Shown here: positions 33,845 to 41,595 of the stretch, in pieces
How positions within the stretch are numbered: position 1 is the stretch's first letter
Layout of the letters: each line of letters starts with the position of its first letter
Origin: an uncultured Bacilli bacterium
Lineage (GTDB): Bacteria; Bacillota_I; Bacilli_A; RF39; UBA660
Length of the DNA: 43,734 nucleotides
Direction: 5' to 3'
NCBI GenBank assembly: GCA_934098745.1
Contig: CAKOPG010000013.1
Location: forward strand, 1-43,734
The notes under the pieces: model-generated
The model's input: only the letters and a program-made list of their open reading frames with translations
What the model was told of the DNA's origin: nothing
Database searches by the model: none
Position numbers and translations under genes: made by a program

Positions 33845-34768
33845 ATGAAAGAAACTTCTGAATTTATAAATGGTAAATATGGGAAATCTAATTATGCTCT
33901 TGAAAAAGATTATCAAAGAAACTATAATGAGGACTTAACTTTTAGAAAACTTGCTAACAGTCTCAAGTTAAAAACCACCACGTTAATGAAATATACGACA
34001 AAATTAGAACAGTCTTCCTGTGAACTTTCACATTGTAAAAACTGTAAAAATATTATGGAGTGTAAGAACGAAGTATGTGGCTATGTTTATTATCCCGAAG
34101 CTAACGGCGAAGATGTTGCTTTTTCATACATTCCTTGTAAATATCAAAAAGAACTACTTAAAGAAAGTGCATATTTGAAAAATATCTATTATTTTAATAT
34201 TCCTAAAGAAATAAAGAATGCTAGAATGAAAGATATTGATACAAGTGATAAAAACAGATTCGAAGTTATTAAATGGCTTCAGGAATTTATTAAAGGATAT
34301 AAAAGTGGTATTAAGAAGAAAGGTTTATATCTATCTGGTAATTTTGGCTGTGGTAAAACTTATTTAATTTCTGCTATGTTAAATGAACTTGCTAAAGATG
34401 GGGTAAGAGTAGCTATAGTTTACTATCCAGAGCTTTTAAGAAGCCTAAAAGAATCTTTTAATTATCCATCCGAATATAAAGAAAAATTCAACATTATCAA
34501 AAAAGCCGAATTATTGCTTTTAGATGATATTGGTGCAGATACCGTTACTGAATGGGCAAGAGATGAAGTATTGGGGACAATTTTACAATATCGTATGGAA
34601 GAAGGTCTTCCAACATTCTTTACTTCAAACTTAACTATTAAAGAATTAGAAAGCCATTTAGCAGTCACAAATAAAGAAATTGATAATGTCAAAGCCAGAA
34701 GAATTATTGAAAGAATAAAACAGTTAACTGATAATTTAGTAATGATAAGTGAGAATAAAAGAAAGTGA
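33845..34768 (+). CDS. dnaI: Helicase loader DnaI (AAA+ ATPase)
   Basis: The 307-residue protein has an N-terminal zinc-ribbon-like region (about 55-80; Cys-rich CELSHCKNCKNIMECKNEVC), then an AAA+ domain with Walker A GNFGCGKTY (165-173), Walker B LLLLDDIGAD (about 223) and sensor-like FFTSNLTIKELE. This is the DnaC/DnaI layout. It ends with TGA. The AGGAG site is inside the end of dnaB, one base before which the genes nearly join. Confidence 0.93.
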   Translation: MKETSEFINGKYGKSNYALEKDYQRNYNEDLTFRKLANSLKLKTTTLMKYTTKLEQSSCELSHCKNCKNIMECKNEVCGYVYYPEANGEDVAFSYIPCKYQKELLKESAYLKNIYYFNIPKEIKNARMKDIDTSDKNRFEVIKWLQEFIKGYKSGIKKKGLYLSGNFGCGKTYLISAMLNELAKDGVRVAIVYYPELLRSLKESFNYPSEYKEKFNIIKKAELLLLDDIGADTVTEWARDEVLGTILQYRMEEGLPTFFTSNLTIKELESHLAVTNKEIDNVKARRIIERIKQLTDNLVMISENKRK

Positions 34769-34778
34769 GGGTTAGAAT

Positions 34779-35054
34779 ATGAATAATATGAGCAGAACTT
34801 TTACAGGGGATAATGGTCAAGAAGAAACTTTAATCATGAATTCAACTGATGATCTAAAACTTAATATGAATAAAAGTTACCGTCTTGCCAATCATACTTC
34901 TAAAAAAGAAAACAAGTTGGTGAAAAGATTTAAAGGTAGCATCCTCGGAGCTGATATTGGCGTTAAAAGCAGTGGCTTTTCAAATGTTGCCATCTTGGCC
35001 GTAGTTATTGCCGTAGCAGCTTTAGCTATCATGTATTTTATGTGGAGATTTTAG
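34779..35054 (+). CDS. Small C-tail-anchored membrane protein between dnaI and dnaE
   Basis: The 91-residue protein has a polar N-terminal part (about 65 residues; Ser/Thr/Asn/Lys-rich) and a C-terminal hydrophobic helix (NVAILAVVIAVAALAIMYF) ending MWRF. There is no signal peptide at the start, so it is a tail-anchored or type II-like protein. GTGAGGG precedes the ATG. No family recognised. Its position in a replication operon makes a membrane link for replication possible but unproved. Confidence 0.7.
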   Translation: MNNMSRTFTGDNGQEETLIMNSTDDLKLNMNKSYRLANHTSKKENKLVKRFKGSILGADIGVKSSGFSNVAILAVVIAVAALAIMYFMWRF

Positions 35055-35074
35055 TAAATAAGGGAAGTGTTTCT

Positions 35075-38005
35075 ATGAATTATGCAGCTTTACAAATTAA
35101 AACTAGTTATTCTATTTTAAATAGTCTTATTAAAATAAAAGAATTAGTTAATTTAGCTACTAGTTATGGATACACTTCTCTTGCTATAACAGACGAATCT
35201 AACATGTTTGGCGTAATGGAATTTTACTACGCCTGCCAAAAAAACAATATAAAACCTATAATAGGCATTGAATTAAAAATACAAGAAAACATTCTTTTGT
35301 TGTATGCCAAAAATAATAAAGGCTATAAAAATATTATAAAATTATCAACCATTGTTTCCGAAAGATCATTAACTATAGATGATTTAAAAACATATGCCGA
35401 TAATCTTATTTTAATTATGCCTTTTTCTTCTTGGCAAGAAGACTTATATAATATTTATGAAGAACACTTTATCGGCTATAAAAATAAATTGGAAAGAGAA
35501 CAAATAGACTCTCCAAATAAAGCCGTACTAATTACCGATATTGCATATCTTAGAAAAGATGATCACTTGTACTTAGATTATTTAAAAATGATAAAAGAAG
35601 GTAAAGTATTAGGAGAGTACGCCTTTGAAGAAAACACAAATAGACATCTTTTAACCAATGAAGAAATTATGCTTTTAAGTAATGAAGAAGATATCTTAAA
35701 TACCAAGTATATTGCTGATACTTGTCAAGTTACTCTAGAATATGCCCCTAATTTGTTACCAATATATAACAAAGATATTGATAGTAAAGAATACTTAAAA
35801 AACTTAACCAATAAAGGTCTAAATAGAAGAATGCATGGCACTATTCCCAAAAATTATCAGGAAAGATTAGATTATGAACTTAAAGTTATCGATGAAATGG
35901 GCTTCAATGATTACTTTTTAATTGTTTATGATTATGTGTTATATGCCAAAAAAAATAATATTCTAGTGGGTCCAGGAAGAGGTTCCGCTGCTGGTTCATT
36001 GGTAAGCTATACCCTTGGTATTACGGATATTGACCCTCTAGAATATAATCTATTATTTGAACGTTTTTTAAACAAAGAAAGAATTACTATGCCTGATATT
36101 GATATTGACTTTGATGCTTTAAAAAGACAGGAAGTTATTGATTATGTCATCTCAAAATACGGTGAAAAAAAAGTTGTAGGTATAATTACCTTTAATACCC
36201 TAGCAGCTAAACAAGTTATCAGAGATGTTGGAAGAGTATTACAAATTAAAGCTAATCTTATCGATACCATTGCTAAATTAACTAATTCTGATTTACTCAC
36301 TTCATATAAAGAAAATAAAAATCTTAAAAAAATGATTGATAATTCACTAGAACTAAGAAAACTATATGATATCGCTCTTCATTTAGAAGGTTTGCCAAGA
36401 CATATTTCTATTCATGCTGCTGGAGTAGTAATGAGTAAATATAACATTGATGAAATAATCCCTTTATATAAAAACCAAATGGGTATGTATTTATCAGCAT
36501 ATTCCAAAGATTACTTAGAACCCTTGGGATTACTAAAAATGGACTTTTTAGGAATATCTAACTTGACAATGATCGATGAAATTATTAATAACATAAGAAA
36601 TAGTTTAAATATAAATATTACATTTGCTAATATTCCAATAAATGACTCCCAAACTCTAGAACTATTTAGAAAAGGTGAAACTGATGGAATCTTCCAATTT
36701 GAATCTCCCGGTATGATATCTTTCTTGAAAAAATTACAAGTTACATCATTTAATGATATCGTCTTAGCTATTTCCATGTATCGACCCGGTCCAATGGATA
36801 GTATTTCCAAATATCTAGAAAGACGTTTTGGAAAAGTACCAATAAACTATTTACACAAAGATTTAGAAGATATTTTAAAAGAGACCTGTGGAATTATCGT
36901 CTATCAAGAACAAATAATGCAAATTGCCTGTGTTATGGCTGGTTACTCTTTAGGAGAAGCAGATATATTAAGAAGAGCTATGTCCAAAAAGAAAGAAGAT
37001 ATTTTAATCAAAGAAAAAGAAAAATTCGTCAATAAAAGTATCGAGAAAGGTTATAATGAAGACCTAGCTTTATCCGTGTATTCTTTAATACTTAAGTTTG
37101 CTAATTATGGTTTTAATAAATCGCATGCTGTTGCTTACTCGATGATTTCTTACAAAATGGCCTTTTTAAAAGCTCATTTTTATAAGTATTTTATGCTATC
37201 ACTACTAAATGGCGCAATTAATAACGAAAATAAGACAAGTATTTATATTGCCAATCTAAGACAGAAAAACATTTCCGTAAAAAAACCAAATGTAAATATT
37301 TCCGAAAATCATTATATTATATCTGAAAATGAAATTATATGTCCTTTAGCAATAATTCGAAATGTTGGGAACAATATTGTCAATCAAATAATTATTGAAA
37401 GAAACAAAGAACCATTTAAAGATTTTATAGATTTTTGTGTAAGAATGTATAGTCAAAGTATCAATAGATTAGTAATAGAATCCCTTATTTTATCTGGAGC
37501 CTTTGATTTATTTGGTAACAACACTAAAACTCTTATAAATAACTTGGATAATATATTAAATTATGTAGATTTAGTAAAAGATGCCGGTATGATACCAATA
37601 GAAGTTCCTATTTTAACTCCGTATGATGAATACAGCAATGATGAACTTGTTAAAAATGAATTTAATATTTTTGGTTTTTATCTTTCTAATCACCCCGTAA
37701 CAAAATATCGAAAAAATATAAATATTAATACCTTATTTCTTGATAAATATATCGATAAATACATTGAATTAGTTTTAGAAGTTAATAATATTAAAGAAGT
37801 AATTACTAAGAAAAATGATGTCATGGCTTTTGTTTTAGCTAGTGACGAATATAGACAAGTAGATTTAACTTTATTTCCAAATGTATATCTTTTAAATAAA
37901 GATCTAAAAAAGTATGATATAATTAAAATATCCGGTAAAGTAGAAAAAAGATTAGATAATTATCAAATAGTTGTTTCAAAAATAATAAATTATATGAGGG
38001 GATAA
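35075..38005 (+). CDS. dnaE: DNA polymerase III alpha subunit, DnaE type
   Basis: The 976-residue protein starts at 35075 after AGGGAAGTG. A PHP-like N-terminal domain (1-200) precedes the polymerase palm with GPGRGSAAGSLVSYTLG (about 298), the catalytic PDIDIDFD (about 340) and the fingers region with YRPGPMDSISKY, YQEQIMQIA and KFANYGFNKSHAVAYSMISY. The C-terminus has a helix-hairpin-helix and a short OB region. In the PHP part the expected metal ligands are missing: ALQIKTSYSIL stands where H-x-x-x-H-S/T-x-Y-S is usual, and ITDESNMFG lacks the usual histidine. It should extend DNA but lack PHP nuclease or pyrophosphatase activity. Confidence 0.93.
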   Translation: MNYAALQIKTSYSILNSLIKIKELVNLATSYGYTSLAITDESNMFGVMEFYYACQKNNIKPIIGIELKIQENILLLYAKNNKGYKNIIKLSTIVSERSLTIDDLKTYADNLILIMPFSSWQEDLYNIYEEHFIGYKNKLEREQIDSPNKAVLITDIAYLRKDDHLYLDYLKMIKEGKVLGEYAFEENTNRHLLTNEEIMLLSNEEDILNTKYIADTCQVTLEYAPNLLPIYNKDIDSKEYLKNLTNKGLNRRMHGTIPKNYQERLDYELKVIDEMGFNDYFLIVYDYVLYAKKNNILVGPGRGSAAGSLVSYTLGITDIDPLEYNLLFERFLNKERITMPDIDIDFDALKRQEVIDYVISKYGEKKVVGIITFNTLAAKQVIRDVGRVLQIKANLIDTIAKLTNSDLLTSYKENKNLKKMIDNSLELRKLYDIALHLEGLPRHISIHAAGVVMSKYNIDEIIPLYKNQMGMYLSAYSKDYLEPLGLLKMDFLGISNLTMIDEIINNIRNSLNINITFANIPINDSQTLELFRKGETDGIFQFESPGMISFLKKLQVTSFNDIVLAISMYRPGPMDSISKYLERRFGKVPINYLHKDLEDILKETCGIIVYQEQIMQIACVMAGYSLGEADILRRAMSKKKEDILIKEKEKFVNKSIEKGYNEDLALSVYSLILKFANYGFNKSHAVAYSMISYKMAFLKAHFYKYFMLSLLNGAINNENKTSIYIANLRQKNISVKKPNVNISENHYIISENEIICPLAIIRNVGNNIVNQIIIERNKEPFKDFIDFCVRMYSQSINRLVIESLILSGAFDLFGNNTKTLINNLDNILNYVDLVKDAGMIPIEVPILTPYDEYSNDELVKNEFNIFGFYLSNHPVTKYRKNININTLFLDKYIDKYIELVLEVNNIKEVITKKNDVMAFVLASDEYRQVDLTLFPNVYLLNKDLKKYDIIKISGKVEKRLDNYQIVVSKIINYMRG

Positions 38006-38007
38006 AA

Positions 38008-38886
38008 ATGAAGAAGTATTTAACATTAATTATAATTAGCGTAATGCTACTTACAGGTTGTCATACCAAAACATATACCGTTACTTTTAATATAGATAAT
38101 GACAATATACAAAAAGTTAGTGTTTCTAAAGGGGATTATCTTAGTGATGTTGAAGTTCCCTCCAAAGAAGGATATATCTTTGTTTCATGGCTTAAAGATG
38201 GCAGAGAGTATGAATTACCTGCAAAAGTAGAAGAAGATCTTGATTTAACCGCCTACTGGATAAAAGAACCTGAAATCATTAATAAATATACCGTTACCTT
38301 CGATTTTGGTGATTATCAAAAAACAAAAACAGCTGAAGAAGGAAAAAATATTGATAGGCCTATGGATCCCATGAAAGAAAATTATAATTTTTTAGGCTGG
38401 TATTATCAAGATGAATTATATGATTTTTCTAAACCTGTAAACAATAATATTACTTTAACTGCAAAATATCAGAAAGTACGATTTAAAATTACTTTCGATT
38501 TAGATGGCGGCAGTGGTATTAAAGAAACTGAAGTAAATTATGGTGAAGTTATACCTAAACCTAAAAATCCCACTAAATTTGGTTATGATTTTTCTGGTTG
38601 GATAATCAACGATTCAGAATATGATTTTAATACCCCTATATATGAAGATACAACTTTAAAAGCCACATGGATTGCTAAAGAATATTATAAAGTTACCTTT
38701 GATACAGATGGTGGCACTAAAATAGCCAGTGAAATTATATTCAAAGGGGATAAAATTAAAAATTCCAAAATACCAGTAAAAGAAGGCTATACCTTTATAT
38801 ACTGGTCACTAGATGGAGAAGAATTTGATATGACTACAGAGATTACTAAAAATATTAAATTAAAAGCCATATATGAAAAGAAATAG
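38008..38886 (+). CDS. Lipoprotein with four InlB B-repeats
   Basis: The 292-residue protein has a lipoprotein signal (MKKYLTLIIISVMLLTGC; lipid on Cys18) and then four repeats of about 65-70 residues of the InlB B/Flg_new type. Each has a YTVTFN- or ITFDLDGG-like strand, a K-x-G-Y-x-F-x-x-W core and TLTAKY/TLKATW. Such repeats bind surface partners in Listeria InlB and are common in gut Firmicutes. It starts two bases after the dnaE stop, so it is probably read through from that operon. Confidence 0.88.
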   Translation: MKKYLTLIIISVMLLTGCHTKTYTVTFNIDNDNIQKVSVSKGDYLSDVEVPSKEGYIFVSWLKDGREYELPAKVEEDLDLTAYWIKEPEIINKYTVTFDFGDYQKTKTAEEGKNIDRPMDPMKENYNFLGWYYQDELYDFSKPVNNNITLTAKYQKVRFKITFDLDGGSGIKETEVNYGEVIPKPKNPTKFGYDFSGWIINDSEYDFNTPIYEDTTLKATWIAKEYYKVTFDTDGGTKIASEIIFKGDKIKNSKIPVKEGYTFIYWSLDGEEFDMTTEITKNIKLKAIYEKK

Positions 38887-38945
38887 TATTTTTTTAATCA
38901 AAATACATGATACTTTAAATATGACTTTTCCTTTAATATTTTTTC

Positions 38946-38974
38946 TTTACCGAAGATAAAAATTTTGTTATAAT
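38946..38974 (+). promoter_or_regulatory. Promoter of the first large type VII-like paralog
   Basis: TTTACC, 17 bases ending TGT, TATAAT. The leader is about 30 bases with GAGGTGA before the ATG. The design is the same as the promoter of the second paralog. Confidence 0.7.
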
Positions 38975-39012
38975 TATAATGTATTTAGAAGTATATAATA
39001 CGAGGTGAAACA

Positions 39013-41325
39013 ATGGAAGAAACAGAAAATAAAACAACCACAAATAATGAATACGATGAAGCTGCCGCTGCTGAGGCTGAAAGAAGAAGATTAGAAGAAA
39101 TTGCAAGGATTGAAGCATTATTAGCAGAATTAGAAGCTAAAAGAGAACAATATTATGAAGCAAGAGAAATGACTGTCGGAGCAATTAATGTGTTAGACCA
39201 AATGGCTAGTAATTTGGACAATGCCACCAATGAGTTATATGATTGCTTCCAAATTAATGGAGTAAATGCCGACAACGGTAAAATTGATGCCGAAATCGAC
39301 AAGGTTACCGACATTGCTAGTAATCTAAGAAGTCAAACACTATCCGAAATAGATCAAAATATTGATAATTTATCTAATCAAATAAGTATGACAATTAATG
39401 AATTGAATGGCCTTCATACACCGGGAGAAACATTACACCCAGAAGATATTCCTAAAAAACCTTACGATGATGGCAACTTCGGTTCATATGGTTCGAATAC
39501 TAAAGGGACAGGCGATGGTCAAACTTTTCTCGATTTAGAAAAATTTAATAATTTATTTTCAAGTTACGTAAATGGAGCTAGAGATAATTTACTATCCGTT
39601 GGGGATATAATTGGTTCAATAATTTCAACCGTTCCAGGCGATTTTTCCGGTTCACCTTATTTAAATGGATTAGCTAGTATGCTTGATGATATAAATGCAA
39701 GTATTGGGGCAATTTATCTAGATTTAGCAGAGAAAGCTCAAAGAATTTTAGCTATTGAAGGAAAAGCAAGTAGTGGTATTTCCAGTCTTGAATCAAGCTT
39801 AGCAAATATTTTAGAATTAGATGGGACAAGTGCATTTTCTTCCCAAATATCTAATTTAATTAATACTGGCGAAATAAATTCCTCATATTTAACTATGATT
39901 TTAATACCTAATATGGTGCGTTCTGGAAGTATAGATATTAGCAGTCTGGGAGCAATTACTAGCAATTTATATAGTAATAGTGTCATTACAAATAGTGATG
40001 TAGGAACAATGCTATTTGAACTTAGAAGAACTAACTTAAACTATTCCACTACCCAAGGTAATCTTAAAGCATATGAAGAAAAAATTAACTCCATGTACGG
40101 TTATGACTATGAATATGAGGAAAATTACACTGACAATAAAGACTGTGCATGGTTTAAAATAAAAAGTGAATATACCTATAAAAATTCTGACATTAATGAA
40201 ATATTAAAACCAATGTACGATAACGGCTTAATTAATACCGATGATATTAGAGAAATGACCTCACCGCTTACCGTTTTTAATAAAGATGCCGGAAATCCAG
40301 ATGTATATAATAATACACAATATTCCCCTGTAACAAAAAATTATAGTGAAACTGATGGTTTATTTCAATTAACAGTGGGAAATAGATCATATCAAGTAAA
40401 TGACAAAGATAGAGAACTTATCAAAGGTGTTCTTGGATTTGAAGACTTCTTTACGGGTGATAGTGCTTATGATGACGCTATTGCAGATGTTGCCGTTTCT
40501 GATTTTACCGTAGCTATGGTTACTAAAGAGTCTAGTAGTAATAAAATAGCTATAGATGAAGCTAATGCTATTGCAAGTGTCGGAATTAACAGAACCGAAT
40601 CAACACATTGGTGTAGTACAGATCAAAATGGCAATGGCGAAAGTATCGTTGGGCAATATATTCGTCAAAGTTCTAATGGTAATCAGTATCAGCCATATAC
40701 GGAAAAAACCTATATAAAATATTTAAGTGGTAATGGCTATCAAGGCGTTGAAATGGCTGTTAAAGATGCCATGAATGGAACCCGTAACACTGTTGTAACC
40801 GGTTTCGATAATAAAGGTACATCATCACTTAATAAAGTAACAAATGGCGGTAGTAGTAATAATTTCTTTAATAACATATATATACCAGATTCTTTGGCTG
40901 ACAAAAAAGTGGAGTTTACAGGAATTGAATATAACCGTAGTATTTCAGAAGGCGAAATAGCCGCTTCAGAGTTTCTTCCAGTTGCCTTACCTTCAGCAGT
41001 TCCACCAAAAGTAAGTCCTAATGTGATGTCGGCTATAGGTGGTAGTCAAACTTCAAATGTTGCTGAATTACAGAATCAAACTTTGCAAGCATCGCTAGAT
41101 AATAGTTCAGTAACACAAACCTCTGATAATACTATAGGAACTTCGTTTACTGATAGCAATTCATCAAATGATGCCGTGACAGGTGTTCTAAATACAGCAA
41201 ACAATTTTATCAATAATAATAATGTTAAAGATAACAGTCAAGCTGAAAATAATACAACGTTCAATGATCTATCTAATAGCGCTGTAGCAGATATGTTAAA
41301 CAGAGCTAATAATTTTAAAAATTAA
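39013..41325 (+). CDS. Large type VII-substrate-like protein with SleB-type hydrolase-like C-terminal domain (paralog 1)
   Basis: The 770-residue protein has no signal peptide or transmembrane helix. Residues 13-50 are an acidic/alanine-rich coiled coil (YDEAAAAEAERRRLEEIARI), followed by a YxxxE motif (YEARE) and helices with YDCFQINGVNADNGK (about 75-95). This helix-turn-helix layout recalls LXG/DUF5082-type ESX substrates. Residues 165-345 are a second helical region; 360-475 has FQLTVGNRSYQVNDKDRELI. At about 476-605 VSDFTVAMVTKESS, ANAIASVGINRTES, SIVGQYIR, YQPYTEKTYI and AMNGTRNTV follow the order of SleB/CwlJ cell-wall hydrolases, with Glu506 at the expected catalytic place. The Ser/Asn-rich tail is low complexity. 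Family calls are by eye. Confidence 0.6.
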   Translation: MEETENKTTTNNEYDEAAAAEAERRRLEEIARIEALLAELEAKREQYYEAREMTVGAINVLDQMASNLDNATNELYDCFQINGVNADNGKIDAEIDKVTDIASNLRSQTLSEIDQNIDNLSNQISMTINELNGLHTPGETLHPEDIPKKPYDDGNFGSYGSNTKGTGDGQTFLDLEKFNNLFSSYVNGARDNLLSVGDIIGSIISTVPGDFSGSPYLNGLASMLDDINASIGAIYLDLAEKAQRILAIEGKASSGISSLESSLANILELDGTSAFSSQISNLINTGEINSSYLTMILIPNMVRSGSIDISSLGAITSNLYSNSVITNSDVGTMLFELRRTNLNYSTTQGNLKAYEEKINSMYGYDYEYEENYTDNKDCAWFKIKSEYTYKNSDINEILKPMYDNGLINTDDIREMTSPLTVFNKDAGNPDVYNNTQYSPVTKNYSETDGLFQLTVGNRSYQVNDKDRELIKGVLGFEDFFTGDSAYDDAIADVAVSDFTVAMVTKESSSNKIAIDEANAIASVGINRTESTHWCSTDQNGNGESIVGQYIRQSSNGNQYQPYTEKTYIKYLSGNGYQGVEMAVKDAMNGTRNTVVTGFDNKGTSSLNKVTNGGSSNNFFNNIYIPDSLADKKVEFTGIEYNRSISEGEIAASEFLPVALPSAVPPKVSPNVMSAIGGSQTSNVAELQNQTLQASLDNSSVTQTSDNTIGTSFTDSNSSNDAVTGVLNTANNFINNNNVKDNSQAENNTTFNDLSNSAVADMLNRANNFKN

Positions 41326-41375
41326 TATTTAACTCTTAATCAATCTTGAATATCAAGAAAAATAATAAATTATGA

Positions 41376-41408
41376 ACACCTTAAAAAACACTTTTCAAGG
41401 TGTTTTTT
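41376..41408 (+). terminator. Terminator with two alternative hairpins after paralog 1
   Basis: ACACCTT pairs with AAGGTGT, or AAAAAACAC pairs with GTGTTTTTT; the two forms exclude each other. A T-run follows. Confidence 0.8.
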
Positions 41409-41492
41409 AACTAATATATTAAAAATACATTAACATTATTAAACACTAAATGATAGTTTAGTTTAGATATAATTAAAGTGTTGCAAAAAATA

Positions 41493-41521
41493 TTTACTAA
41501 AACAATTAAATTTGCTATAAT
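41493..41521 (+). promoter_or_regulatory. Promoter of the second large paralog
   Basis: TTTACT, 17 bases ending TGC, TATAAT. The start point would be near 41528 and the leader about 68 bases, ending in GAGAGGGTGAT. Confidence 0.75.
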
Positions 41522-41595
41522 ATAAATAGTAATGGTAGTTAAAACATATTGTTAATTGCTAAATTGTAAAAAACGCAAAAGAGAGGGTGATAATA

